From contig NZ_CP045644.1 in the NCBI RefSeq assembly GCF_009498455.1, positions 6,699,001 through 6,763,000 of the forward strand: a stretch of 64,000 nt of DNA, written 5' to 3'. Made by a program: the position numbers and the translations under genes. Below the pieces are notes generated by a model, which saw nothing but the letters and a program-made list of their open reading frames with translations, made no database searches and was not told the origin of the DNA. This document shows, in pieces, positions 9,970-18,624 of this stretch (position 1 is its first letter; every line of letters begins with the position of its first letter). This DNA comes from Variovorax paradoxus (lineage in GTDB: Bacteria; Pseudomonadota; Gammaproteobacteria; Burkholderiales; Burkholderiaceae_C).

Positions 9970-11175
9970 TCAGGCCAGCTTGCAGCCGGTCTTGTCGACG
10001 GGCAGGAAGGATTTGCCGGAGCTGATCACGTCGACGTAGTCGGCCGAGTTGGCCATCTTCGACTTCGCCTTGCCCTTGAGCAGGTAGTAGTCCTTGATGA
10101 CCTGGTGGTCGGCCTTGCGGATTTCTTCCACGCCCGTGAGGCCGTCGAACTTCATGCCTTCGAGCGCGGCGATCACGGCCTTCTGGTCGACCGTGCCGGC
10201 TTTCACGATGCCGTCGATGAGGATCTTGGTGCAGATGTACGAACCGGCCAGGCTGTAGTTGGGCACGATCTTCAGCTTGTCGGCGGTGCGCTTCACGAGG
10301 TCCTTGTTGAGCGGCGTGTCGACCGTGTGCCAGTACTGCGCACCGAAGTAGACGCCGTCGCACAGGTCGGCGCCCAGCTCGTCGAACTGCTCCAGGCCCG
10401 AAGCCCAGGCCATGAGGATCGTCATGTTCTTGTGCATGCCGAAGCTCACCGCCTGGCGCAGCGCGGCCGACGACTGCGCGCCGAAGTTCAGCAGCAGCAG
10501 CACGTCGGGCTTGGCGGCCATGGCGTTGGTGAGGTAGCCGCTGAACTCCTTGTCGTTGAGCGAGTGGTAGCTGTTGCCCACATGCTCGATGCCCTTCTCC
10601 TGGAAGATGGCCTTGGCCGCGCTCAGCAAGCCGTCGCCGAACACGTACTGCGGCGTGATCGTGTACCAGCGCTTGGCCTTGGGCATCGACGCGATCAGCG
10701 GGCGCACCGTCTGCTCGATGGCACCGAAGGTGGGCACCGACCAGCGGAAGGTGGCGGGGTTGCAGTCTTTACCCGTGATCTCGTCGGCGCCCGCGGTGGT
10801 GATGAACAGGCCGCCGGCCTTCTCGGCTTCCTTGCCCATGGCCAGTGCTTCCGACGACAGGATGCCGCCCGCGAAGAACTTGGCGCCCTGCTGCTGCGAG
10901 GCTTCCTGCACCTTGCGCACGGCGGTGGCCGGCTTGCCTTCGGTGTCGAGCAGCGTGTAGGCCAGCGGACGGTTCAGCACCTTGCCGTACTGCTCGATTG
11001 CCAGCCTGGTGCCCAGGTCGGCGAACTTGCCGTTGGCCGCGAAGGCACCCGACATGGGCACCGGTGCACCGAAGCGGATCACGTCGGTGGCCTGGGCGAT
11101 GGCCGAGCGGTTCATCAGGAGCGAGGCCGGGGCGGCCGACAGGGCGGCGAGCTGAAGGAGTTGTCTGCGTTGCAT
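9970..11175 (-). CDS. Periplasmic substrate-binding protein, LivK / HAAT family
   Basis: A 401-residue exported protein. The N-terminus begins MQRRQLLQLAAL and has a hydrophobic core ending near AIAQA, giving a twin-arginine-like or Sec signal with cleavage after about residue 29. The mature part is a Peripla_BP_6 type I binding protein (FGAPVPMSGAFAANGKFADLG at the start of the domain, ADEITG, TPQYVFGDG). A GGAG ribosome site precedes the ATG at 11175. It is the first gene of the importer operon and faces a GntR-type regulator across 218 bases. It should capture the operon's substrate, unknown but probably an amide or amino acid derivative. Confidence 0.92.
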   Translation of the reverse strand: MQRRQLLQLAALSAAPASLLMNRSAIAQATDVIRFGAPVPMSGAFAANGKFADLGTRLAIEQYGKVLNRPLAYTLLDTEGKPATAVRKVQEASQQQGAKFFAGGILSSEALAMGKEAEKAGGLFITTAGADEITGKDCNPATFRWSVPTFGAIEQTVRPLIASMPKAKRWYTITPQYVFGDGLLSAAKAIFQEKGIEHVGNSYHSLNDKEFSGYLTNAMAAKPDVLLLLNFGAQSSAALRQAVSFGMHKNMTILMAWASGLEQFDELGADLCDGVYFGAQYWHTVDTPLNKDLVKRTADKLKIVPNYSLAGSYICTKILIDGIVKAGTVDQKAVIAALEGMKFDGLTGVEEIRKADHQVIKDYYLLKGKAKSKMANSADYVDVISSGKSFLPVDKTGCKLA

Positions 11176-11393
11176 GGGGTTCTCCGGTCGTGAGGTGTGG
11201 AAAGTGGGGGGAAGAAAACACAGTGCCTGCGATCGCCGGCAATTTAAGCGGATAAATAGGATTAATATGCTGGTAAAAACCCGCTAGCAAGCCCCGTGCC
11301 CCAACCCAACCCGACCCTGCCGATGACGCCGTTAAGATCGCGCGCTGTTGCGCATCCCGCGCATCTCCCGATGTGCATGGATGGAGCGTTTTG

Positions 11394-12158
11394 ATGAGAG
11401 TGGGGCACAACCCTCCGAAGCGGCAAAAGCTCTCGGACGTCATCGTTGAAGACGTCAAGCGATGGATCGTTGCCGAGCGCAAGCAGCCCGGCGACCGGCT
11501 ACCGAACGAGAAGGAACTGATCGAGCTCTTCGGCTATTCGAAGAGCACCGTGCGCGAGGCGCTGAAGGCGCTCGAGGTGCGCGGGCTGATCTCGATCCGC
11601 ACCGGCCCCGGCGGCGGCGCGTACCTGCAGCAGGTGTCGGTCGACCATGCGTCGGAGCCGCTGCGCAACTTCCTGCACTTTCATCACCTCGACGGCCACC
11701 ACATCTACCAGCTGCGCAAGGCGCTGGAGCCCGAACTGGCCGTGAGCGTGGTCGGGCGGCTCACGCCCGAACACTTCACAAGGCTCGAAGAGAACGTGCG
11801 CCTGTGCACCATCGAGCCCACCAACGAAGACGAGTTGCGCACCCAGCGCGAGGCCGAGCTGGCCTTTCACACGATGCTGGCCGAGGCCTGCCCCAACCCG
11901 GTGCTGTCCTTCATGTGCCGCTTTCTCAACGACCTGCTGCGCGACCTCGTCGTCTACAAGAAAGCGCTGGACCACCACCACTTCGGCGAGACCAATGTGG
12001 ACTACCACACGCAACTGCTGGCGGCCTACCGCAAGGAAGATGCGGACGAGGTGCGGCGGCTGATGGCGGAGCACATGGTGGATGCGGAGCACCACATGCA
12101 TGAGATGGAAGCGCACATCGGGGCGAAGCATCTGCTGCTGCCCAGCGGACAGCGATAG
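11394..12158 (+). CDS. FadR/GntR family transcriptional regulator
   Basis: A 254-residue regulator. The ATG at 11394 is chosen because GGAG lies seven bases upstream (11383-11386); an in-frame GTG at 11373 would add seven residues. The winged helix is at residues ~12-70 (PGDRLPNEKELIELFGYSKS then TVREALKALEVRGLISI). The FCD ligand domain follows, with helical segments LRKALEPELA and the metal-type histidines of FCD proteins (FHTMLAEA, DYHTQLLAAY, HMVDAEHH). It is divergent from the binding-protein gene and most likely represses the importer/amidase/M81 operon until a pathway metabolite binds. The intergenic AT-rich tract around 11236-11278 is the probable control region. Confidence 0.9.
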   Translation: MRVGHNPPKRQKLSDVIVEDVKRWIVAERKQPGDRLPNEKELIELFGYSKSTVREALKALEVRGLISIRTGPGGGAYLQQVSVDHASEPLRNFLHFHHLDGHHIYQLRKALEPELAVSVVGRLTPEHFTRLEENVRLCTIEPTNEDELRTQREAELAFHTMLAEACPNPVLSFMCRFLNDLLRDLVVYKKALDHHHFGETNVDYHTQLLAAYRKEDADEVRRLMAEHMVDAEHHMHEMEAHIGAKHLLLPSGQR

Positions 12159-12165
12159 CACCACA

Positions 12166-12182
12166 AAGGTCTAGAAGACCTT
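12166..12182. terminator. Short perfect hairpin between convergent genes
   Basis: AAGGTCT at 12166-12172 and AGACCTT at 12176-12182 pair perfectly around a 3-base loop. The hairpin overlaps the stop codon of the leftward acetyltransferase gene and lies 8 bases after the rightward regulator gene. There is no long T tract, so it may be a weak bidirectional terminator or simply a stabilising 3' end. Confidence 0.35.
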
Positions 12183-12650
12183 GCGAAACCGCTCGGCCCT
12201 GCCGAAGCGCACGGCGACGGTGCCGTTCGCTTCGAATCCGCAGCGAAGGTAGAACGACCCGGCGTGCGGATTGCCGGTGACGTGGAGTGCCGACGCACCC
12301 TGGCGCCGGGAAAGCTCGACACAGTGCGCGACCAATGCCTTGCCGATGCCGCGACGCCATGCCTCGGGCTCGACGAACAATCCATCGAGTTCGGCGCTGC
12401 CGTCATCGTTGGGCAGCACGACAGCGAATCCAGCCGTCACGCCATGGATCTCTGCCACGAACACCCGGCCATCGACGATCTGGGCTAGAGGCAGTTCGAT
12501 GGCGTCCGGGTCGGACTGAATCGCCTCGCGATCGCCAGGGTTCGCGAGCGATGCGCGCCGCTGCAAGTCTTCGAGTGCCCGGTGTTCCGATGCAAGTGCA
12601 GGGCGAATACGCAGTGGTGTTTCGGTCATCTTGGCTGGTTTCAGTGCCAT
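12171..12650 (-). CDS. GNAT family N-acetyltransferase
   Basis: A 159-residue acetyltransferase. The start at 12650 shares its A with the stop codon of the LysR gene (TGATG), which favours it over the second methionine (12629). The acetyl-CoA pyrophosphate loop is in GLFVEPEAWRRGIGKALVAH (motif A, R-R-G-I-G-K), and the C-terminal FYLRCGFEANG is motif B. The fold is complete and its length is usual. The acceptor molecule cannot be predicted. It is in one transcription unit with the LysR regulator, which might mean shared regulation rather than shared function. Confidence 0.88.
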   Translation of the reverse strand: MALKPAKMTETPLRIRPALASEHRALEDLQRRASLANPGDREAIQSDPDAIELPLAQIVDGRVFVAEIHGVTAGFAVVLPNDDGSAELDGLFVEPEAWRRGIGKALVAHCVELSRRQGASALHVTGNPHAGSFYLRCGFEANGTVAVRFGRAERFRKVF

Positions 12651-13633
12651 CAGATCTTCTTCGGACCGCCATGCGCCTGCTCCAGGCACGCCTGAAACGC
12701 CAACACCGCCCGTGAAGGCTTCGGCGATCGCCGCAGCAGGCTCACGAACCGGCACGCATAGTTGAAGCGCGCCGGCAGCACCGCCTTCATCAGCCCACGC
12801 TGCTCGAACACCTGCGCGTAGTGGTCGGGCAGAAAGCCCAGGAAGCGCCCTGACAGGATCAGCGTCGCAATCGCCTCCTGGTCGAACCCCGTCGCCTTGC
12901 GCGACAGCCGCGCGCGGTGGCTCAGTTCCATGTTCGGCGAGTGATACCCCAGCCCGGCGAAATGATGCTCGCCGAGCTTCGACCACGTGAGCTTGCCGTG
13001 CGGGCTGTCGAACAGCGGATGCCCTTTGCCGCAATACAGCAGCATGGTTTCGTCGAACAGGTCGGCGTAGACCAGGCTCTTCGAGCTGCGGTGCGCCGGG
13101 ATGATGCCGATCTGGAAGTTGCCCTCCAGCACGCCCTGCTCGATGGCGTTGATCGAGCCCACGTGCACCGCCAGGTTCACCTCGGGCGCGATCTCGGTGA
13201 AGCGCGCAATGGCCTCGCCGATGCGCGCCTTCGGGTTGGTCGCGGTCTTGTCGAACAGCGCCACCTCGAGCTGGCCGCCCATGCGGTTGTGGATGTCGTC
13301 GATGCTGCCGCGGAAGGCGTCGACCGAGGCCAGCAGGCGCAGCGTCTCGTCGTACACGCGCTGGCCCTCGGCCGTGAGCGCAAAGCCCGCCCGGCCGCGC
13401 CGGCACAGCACGAGGCCCAGCCGCGTTTCCAGGTCTTTCACGTGGCGGCTCACGGTGGAAGTGCCGATGTTCAGTTCCAGTTCGGCTGCCGCCATGCCGC
13501 CGCAGTCGACCACGCTCTTGAACACCTTGAGCAGGCGCAGGTCCATGTCGCTGAGCTGCCCTAGGACGGCGCGGTTGCGGGTGCCCTGGGCACTGGTTTC
13601 GGTAGCGGGCGAGGCCTTTGCCTTTACTTGCAT
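12650..13633 (-). CDS. LysR family transcriptional regulator
   Basis: A 327-residue LysR protein. The helix-turn-helix occupies residues ~30-90 (LRLLKVFKSVVDCGGMAAAE, TSTVSRHVKDLE), after a non-conserved N-terminal extension of about 28 residues. The effector domain starts near QLEVALFDKTATNP. The start codon at 13633 is 106 bases from the divergent transaminase start, a classic LysR arrangement in which the regulator binds between the two genes. It probably activates the transaminase/dehydrogenase pair in response to beta-alanine or a related amine (inference). Confidence 0.9.
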   Translation of the reverse strand: MQVKAKASPATETSAQGTRNRAVLGQLSDMDLRLLKVFKSVVDCGGMAAAELELNIGTSTVSRHVKDLETRLGLVLCRRGRAGFALTAEGQRVYDETLRLLASVDAFRGSIDDIHNRMGGQLEVALFDKTATNPKARIGEAIARFTEIAPEVNLAVHVGSINAIEQGVLEGNFQIGIIPAHRSSKSLVYADLFDETMLLYCGKGHPLFDSPHGKLTWSKLGEHHFAGLGYHSPNMELSHRARLSRKATGFDQEAIATLILSGRFLGFLPDHYAQVFEQRGLMKAVLPARFNYACRFVSLLRRSPKPSRAVLAFQACLEQAHGGPKKI

Positions 13634-13739
13634 GGATCGTCAAGTGAACATTGATATTGCGCCATTCTCCACACTGAAGGCTCTGCGAACAATCGGCACA
13701 TCCCTTCACCCCCGGAGCCCGCCCTGCGCGGGATGCGCC

Positions 13740-15095
13740 ATGACCCTCGCCACACCCGCCATCGAACCCACGCCTACCGCGCGCACCGACGCCGCCTGGC
13801 TCGAGGCGCACTGGATGCCCTACACCGGCAACCGCAACTTCAAGGCCGATCCGCGGATCATCGTGGAGGCCAAGGGCGCCTACTTCACCGACAACGACGG
13901 CCGCAAGATCTTCGACGGCCTGTCGGGCCTGTGGTGCTCGGGCCTGGGCCACGGCCGCCCCGAGATCACCGAGGCGGTGAGCCGCCAGATCGCCAAGCTC
14001 GACTACTCGCCCGCCTTCCAGTTCGGCCACCCGCTCTCGTTCGAGCTGGCCAACAAGATCAAGGAACTGACGCCCGCCGGCCTGGACTACGTGTTCTTCA
14101 CCGGCTCGGGCTCCGAAGCCGCCGACACCTCGCTGAAGATGGCGCGCGCCTACTGGCGCACCAAGGGCCAGGCCGGCAAGACGCGCCTCATCGGCCGCGA
14201 GAAGGGCTACCACGGCGTGAACTACGGCGGCATCTCGGTGGGCGGCATCGCGGCCAACCGCAAGCTGTTCGGCCAGGGCGTCGAGGCCGACCACCTGCCG
14301 CACACGCAGCTGGCGGCCAACGCCTTCACGCGCGGCATGCCCGAGAACGGCGCCGAGCTGGCCGACCGCCTGCTCGACCTGATCGCGCTGCACGACGCCT
14401 CGACCATCGCGGCCGTGATCGTCGAGCCCTTTGCCGGTTCGGCCGGCGTGGTGATTCCGCCGAAGGGCTACCTGAAGCGCCTGCGCGACATCTGCACGGC
14501 GCACAACATCCTGCTGATTTTTGACGAAGTGATCACCGGGTTCGGCCGCTGCGGCGCGCTCACGGGCGCCGATGCCTTCGGCGTCACGCCCGACATCATG
14601 AACATCGCCAAGCAGGTCACCAACGGCGCGCAGCCGCTGGGCGCCGTGGTCGCCAACAAGGACATCTACGACACCTTCATGGCCGCCGGCGGTCCCGAGT
14701 ACATGCTCGAGTTCCCGCACGGCTACACCTACGGCGCGCACCCCGTGGCCTGCGCCGCCGGCATCGCCGCGCTCGACGTGCTGCAGAAGGAAGACATGAT
14801 CGGCCGCGTGCAGACGCTGGCCCCGCACTTCGAGAACGCCGTGCACAGCCTGAAGGGCAGCAAGCACGTCGCCGACATCCGCAACTACGGCCTCGCCGCC
14901 GGCATCACCATCGCCGCGCTGCCGGGCGAGCCCGCACGCCGCCCCTACGAGATCGCGATGAACTGCTGGAAGAAAGGCTTCTACGTGCGCTACGGCGGCG
15001 ACACGATCCAGCTCGCCCCGCCGTTCATTGCCGAGAAGGCCGAGATCGACCGCATGGTCAATGCGCTCGCAGACGCCCTCGCCGAAACCAACTGA
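13740..15095 (+). CDS. Omega-amino acid (beta-alanine):pyruvate aminotransferase, class III
   Basis: A 451-residue class III PLP aminotransferase. Visible elements: HWMPYTGNRNFKADPRI, a substrate segment typical of omega-amino acid:pyruvate transaminases; VFFTGSGSEAADTSLKMARAYWR; phosphate and ring contacts YHGVNYGG and DEVITGFGR; and the PLP lysine in NIAKQVTNG. It transfers the amino group of beta-alanine (or similar omega-amines) to pyruvate, giving malonate semialdehyde and alanine. The start at 13740 is in-frame and fits the family length. The gene 22 bases downstream encodes a semialdehyde dehydrogenase that would consume its product, forming a two-step cytosolic path under the divergent LysR gene. 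Confidence 0.92.
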   Translation: MTLATPAIEPTPTARTDAAWLEAHWMPYTGNRNFKADPRIIVEAKGAYFTDNDGRKIFDGLSGLWCSGLGHGRPEITEAVSRQIAKLDYSPAFQFGHPLSFELANKIKELTPAGLDYVFFTGSGSEAADTSLKMARAYWRTKGQAGKTRLIGREKGYHGVNYGGISVGGIAANRKLFGQGVEADHLPHTQLAANAFTRGMPENGAELADRLLDLIALHDASTIAAVIVEPFAGSAGVVIPPKGYLKRLRDICTAHNILLIFDEVITGFGRCGALTGADAFGVTPDIMNIAKQVTNGAQPLGAVVANKDIYDTFMAAGGPEYMLEFPHGYTYGAHPVACAAGIAALDVLQKEDMIGRVQTLAPHFENAVHSLKGSKHVADIRNYGLAAGITIAALPGEPARRPYEIAMNCWKKGFYVRYGGDTIQLAPPFIAEKAEIDRMVNALADALAETN

Positions 15096-15117
15096 TCCCC
15101 TTTCGAGATACCCAGAC

Positions 15118-16635
15118 ATGCAACACGACAAGAACGTCACCGCCACCATCGGCCACTTCATCGACGGCAAGCACGTCGGCGGCGGCAGCCGCGTGCAGCC
15201 GGTGTTCGACCCCGCCACCGGCCTGTCGGCCAAGAGCGTCGCGCTCGCCGACAAGCTCACGGTCGAGCAGGCCATCGCCGCGGCGCAGGCCGCCTTCCCG
15301 GCCTGGCGCAACACGCCGCCGCTGAAGCGCGCCCGCGTGATGAGCCGCCTGAAGACGCTGCTCGAAGAAAACGCCGACACCATCGCCGCGCTCATCACCG
15401 CCGAACACGGCAAGGTGCTGGCCGACGCGCACGGCGAGCTGCAGCGCGGCATCGAGAACGTCGAGTACGCCAGCTACGTGCCCGAGCTGCTCAAGGGCGA
15501 GCACAGCAAGAACGTCGGCCCGTCGATCGACTCGTGGAGCGAGTTCCAGGCGATGGGTGTCGCGGCCGGCATCACGCCGTTCAACTTCCCCGTCATGGTG
15601 CCGCTGTGGATGTGGCCGATGGCCGTGGCCTGCGGCAACACCTTCGTGCTCAAGCCCTCGGAGCGCACGCCCTCCTCCACGCTGTTCATGGCCGAACTCG
15701 CGCTGCAGGCCGGCCTGCCGCCGGGCGTGCTCAACGTGGTCAACGGCGACAAGGAAGCGGTCGACACGCTGCTGACCGACCGCCGCGTGAAGGCCGTGAG
15801 CTTCGTGGGCTCGACGCCCATCGCCGAATACATCTACACCACGGGCACGGCCCACGGCAAGCGCGTGCAGGCGCTCGGTGGCGCCAAGAACCACGCAGTG
15901 GTGATGCCCGATGCCGACATCGGCAACGCGGTGAGCGCGCTCATGGGCGCGGCCTACGGCTCGTGCGGCGAGCGCTGCATGGCGATCCCGCTGGTGGTGG
16001 CCGTGGGCGACGCCACGGCCGATGCGGTGGTCGAGGGCCTGAAGGTCGAAATCGCCAAGATGAAGGTCGGCCCCGGCACCGACAACGGCAACGACATGGG
16101 CCCGCTGGTCACCCAGCCGCACTTCGAGAAGGTCAAGGCCTTCGTCGACGCGGGCGTGGCCGCCGGCGCCAAGCTGGTGGTCGACGGACGCGGCGTCCAG
16201 GTCGAAGGCCACGAAGGCGGCTACTACCTCGGCGCCTGCCTGTTCGACCACGTGAAGCCCGGCATGACGATCTACCAGGAAGAGATCTTCGGCCCCGTGC
16301 TCGGCGTGGTGCGCGTGAAAACGCTGCAAGAGGCGATGGACCTGATCGACGCGCACGAGTACGGCAACGGCACCTGCATCTTCACGCGCGACGGCGAGGC
16401 CGCGCGCTGGTTCAGCGACAACATCCAGGTCGGCATGGTCGGCATCAACGTGCCGCTGCCGGTGCCCGTGGCGTACCACTCGTTCGGCGGCTGGAAGCGC
16501 TCGCTGTTCGGCGACCTGCACGCCTACGGCCCCGACGCCGTGCGCTTCTACACCAAGCGCAAGACCGTCACGCAGCGCTGGCCCTCGGCCGGCGTGCGTG
16601 AAGGGACGATGTTCTCGTTCCCGTCGAATCGCTGA
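15118..16635 (+). CDS. mmsA: CoA-acylating (methyl)malonate-semialdehyde dehydrogenase
   Basis: A 505-residue ALDH-superfamily enzyme. The catalytic cysteine is C287 in GERCMAI. The usual ALDH general-base glutamate is replaced: the ELGGK position reads ALGGAKNH, as in MmsA/IolA enzymes that release acyl-CoA rather than acid. ITPFNFPVMVPLWMWPMA is another family hallmark. It converts methylmalonate semialdehyde to propionyl-CoA or malonate semialdehyde to acetyl-CoA with NAD+ and CoA. Downstream of the omega-transaminase, the second reaction completes beta-alanine catabolism; valine or inositol degradation is possible but no other genes for those are nearby. Confidence 0.93.
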   Translation: MQHDKNVTATIGHFIDGKHVGGGSRVQPVFDPATGLSAKSVALADKLTVEQAIAAAQAAFPAWRNTPPLKRARVMSRLKTLLEENADTIAALITAEHGKVLADAHGELQRGIENVEYASYVPELLKGEHSKNVGPSIDSWSEFQAMGVAAGITPFNFPVMVPLWMWPMAVACGNTFVLKPSERTPSSTLFMAELALQAGLPPGVLNVVNGDKEAVDTLLTDRRVKAVSFVGSTPIAEYIYTTGTAHGKRVQALGGAKNHAVVMPDADIGNAVSALMGAAYGSCGERCMAIPLVVAVGDATADAVVEGLKVEIAKMKVGPGTDNGNDMGPLVTQPHFEKVKAFVDAGVAAGAKLVVDGRGVQVEGHEGGYYLGACLFDHVKPGMTIYQEEIFGPVLGVVRVKTLQEAMDLIDAHEYGNGTCIFTRDGEAARWFSDNIQVGMVGINVPLPVPVAYHSFGGWKRSLFGDLHAYGPDAVRFYTKRKTVTQRWPSAGVREGTMFSFPSNR

Positions 16636-16650
16636 AGCGATCGATAGCTG

Positions 16651-16677
16651 CGGGTCAAGCCTTGTCGGCTTTTCCCG
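16651..16677 (+). terminator. Probable intrinsic terminator after the transaminase/dehydrogenase operon
   Basis: CGGG, AAGCC, a five-base loop, GGCTT and CCCG form a stem interrupted by a tc/tt mismatch, with a short T run inside the 3' arm. It starts 16 bases past the mmsA stop and overlaps the last codons of the convergent oxidoreductase gene. Confidence 0.4.
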
Positions 16678-18043
16678 CGGCGTTGGCGAGCTTGCTGAGC
16701 AAGCGGTCCACCAGCCATGGCTGGCGGTCCTCATCCTCAGCGCGTTCCTTGCGGCGGATCGCGTTGCGCACGACGATCGAGCCCACGTAGCGCATCGGCT
16801 CCGGCGGAAAGTAGCCCAGCGGCCCGGCCGTGATCGGGCTGCGCGTCCATGCGTTGTCCTGGTCGAGCACCAGCGACGACAGGATCTGCCCGCCCATGTA
16901 GGTCGGCCCCACCCCATTGCCCGAGTAGCCGAAGCCGTAGTAGATGTGCGGCGCGCCATCGAGCTTGCCGAAGAACGGAAAGCCCGTCACCGAGCGGTCC
17001 GACGGGCCGTTCCAGCTCGCGGTGATCGGCGTGTTGCTCAGTGCCGGGAAGAAGGAATGCAGGGCCTGCGTGAGCTCGGCCTCGTACGGCGAGCGCTCGT
17101 CGAACACCTTGGCCATGCGACCGCCCCACGCGAAGGTGTTGCCACCCTTGCCCAGCATGATGCGGCCGTCGACCGTGCTGCGGTAGTAGTACACGAAGGT
17201 GCGCGAGTCGAGCACCGACACGCCGTCGGTCAGGCCGATCTGCTGCAGCAGCTCGGGGCAGCGCTCGGTGATGATCATGTCGCTCGACACGATGGCGATG
17301 GTCCGCTCGAACTGCGGGAAGCGGCTGGCCATCCACGCGTTCATCGCGAGCACCAGTTTCTTCGCGCGCACGCGCCCGGTCGGTGTGCGCACCACCACGG
17401 GCTGGTCGGTGCTGAAGTCGAGCATCGGCGTGCGCTCGTGGATGCGGATGCCCATGGCCAGCGCCACGCGCCGCAGCCCGCGCACCAGCTTGCCTGGATG
17501 CACGGTGGCGGCGATCGGCGAGTACACGCCGGCCAGGTTGCGCGCCGAGCCCGAGCGCCGCGCCACTTCGTCGGGCGGCAGCGCGTGGTACGAATGAATG
17601 CCGCGCGCTTCCAGCGCCTGCATCATCGGATCGAGCGTGCCGATCTGCGCCTGCGAGGTCGCGGTGTAGAGCGTGCCGTCGCGCCGCAACTCGGCGTCGA
17701 TGCCGTGCGCGGCGCAGAAGTCGGCGATGTGCCCCACCGCGGCTTCCGACGCCTTCACAAGGCGCACGGCCTCGTCTTCGCCGAACAGCCGCCGCAAGGT
17801 CAAAAACTTGGCTGACCACGTGAGCAGGCAACCGCCGTTGCGCCCGCTCGCGCCGGCACCGCAGAGGTCGCTTTCGAGAATGACGATGTCGAGCGCAGGC
17901 GCCTGCAGCTTGGCCTGAATGGCCGTCCACAGGCCGGTGAAGCCGCCACCGACGATGCAGACGTCAGCGGTGGTTTCACCTTGCAGCGCCGGGGCCAGAT
18001 CGCCGTCGTTGAAGAGCGCTTGTTCGATCCAGAAGGGGCGCAT
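16655..18043 (-). CDS. FAD-dependent oxidoreductase (DAO family) of the aminoethylphosphonate locus
   Basis: A 462-residue flavoprotein. The Rossmann FAD motif is CIVGGGFTGLWTAIQAK (residues ~29-45), followed by a DAO-type GASGRNGGCLLTW and, near the C-terminus, GFGYSGNGVGPTYMGGQ, which contacts FAD. It would oxidise a C-N bond of an amine and release an aldehyde and ammonia or an amine. It starts 9 bases after the PhnZ-like gene and ends the phnR-phnA-phnY-phnZ-like unit. FAD oxidoreductases recur in aminoethylphosphonate clusters, where some convert N-substituted AEP to phosphonoacetaldehyde; that role fits here but is inferred from location. A general amine or amino acid oxidase remains possible. 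Confidence 0.85.
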   Translation of the reverse strand: MRPFWIEQALFNDGDLAPALQGETTADVCIVGGGFTGLWTAIQAKLQAPALDIVILESDLCGAGASGRNGGCLLTWSAKFLTLRRLFGEDEAVRLVKASEAAVGHIADFCAAHGIDAELRRDGTLYTATSQAQIGTLDPMMQALEARGIHSYHALPPDEVARRSGSARNLAGVYSPIAATVHPGKLVRGLRRVALAMGIRIHERTPMLDFSTDQPVVVRTPTGRVRAKKLVLAMNAWMASRFPQFERTIAIVSSDMIITERCPELLQQIGLTDGVSVLDSRTFVYYYRSTVDGRIMLGKGGNTFAWGGRMAKVFDERSPYEAELTQALHSFFPALSNTPITASWNGPSDRSVTGFPFFGKLDGAPHIYYGFGYSGNGVGPTYMGGQILSSLVLDQDNAWTRSPITAGPLGYFPPEPMRYVGSIVVRNAIRRKERAEDEDRQPWLVDRLLSKLANAAGKADKA

Positions 18044-18052
18044 CCGTGTGCC

Positions 18053-18622
18053 TTAGGCGGTGAGGGCTTGCCGGTACTCGGCGGAACTGATTTCGAGATG
18101 GCGCACGAAGTGTGCGAGGCCGGGCATGTCGGCATCGGCCAGCTTGGCCGTGTCGTCCCACTGCCGCAGGCGCACCGCATCCATCGCGTACGGCAGGGCC
18201 TCGAAGGCCCGGGCCTGCGCCTCGTCGAACACGCCACCCTGCAGTTGCAGGCTGCGCTTCGAGTCGGCCGACAGCGCCTCCAGGTAGCCGGGCACACGCG
18301 CGCACAGAAAACGCTTGGCGTCCACGTGCAGCCTGATCGGCTCCAGCGTGGCCGGGCCGAACAGCGCACGCAGGAACGGCAGGCAGCGGTACTGGTGCAG
18401 GTCGTCCAGCCCCTGCTGCGTCGGCGTGCCGCCGAAGTCGTGCAGCAGGTGGCCCAGGTCGTGCAGCAGGGAGGCGGCGATCAGCGCGCTGTCCGCCCCC
18501 TCCTGCTCGGCCAGGTGCGCCGACTGCAGCGCATGCTCCAGCTGCGTGACAGGCTCGCCGTCGTACTGCGCGTGGCCCTTGGTCTCGAAGAGGCCGACGA
18601 TGTCGGGAATGCTGAGGCTCAT
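18053..18622 (-). CDS. PhnZ-like HD-domain oxygenase (phosphonate-operon-associated HD protein)
   Basis: A 189-residue HD-domain protein of the phosphonate-associated HDIG group that contains PhnZ, a mixed-valence di-iron oxygenase cleaving 1-hydroxy-2-aminoethylphosphonate to glycine and phosphate. The metal set is visible: H30, H54-D55, H76, H99 and D156. Active-site gate residues Y20 and E23 (YDGE) and K103 sit at the same spacing as PhnZ Y24, E27 and K108. It lies 2 bases after phnY and 9 before the FAD oxidoreductase. The 2-oxoglutarate dioxygenase that makes the PhnZ substrate is absent from the window, so its substrate here is open. PhnY in this cluster is the dehydrogenase, not that dioxygenase. 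Confidence 0.85.
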   Translation of the reverse strand: MSLSIPDIVGLFETKGHAQYDGEPVTQLEHALQSAHLAEQEGADSALIAASLLHDLGHLLHDFGGTPTQQGLDDLHQYRCLPFLRALFGPATLEPIRLHVDAKRFLCARVPGYLEALSADSKRSLQLQGGVFDEAQARAFEALPYAMDAVRLRQWDDTAKLADADMPGLAHFVRHLEISSAEYRQALTA

Positions 18623-18624
18623 GG

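Noticed and set aside
12171..15452. 1093-residue leftward open frame
   Set aside because: Only its last 159 codons are a real gene (acetyltransferase); the rest is antisense or frame-shifted DNA over the LysR and transaminase genes.
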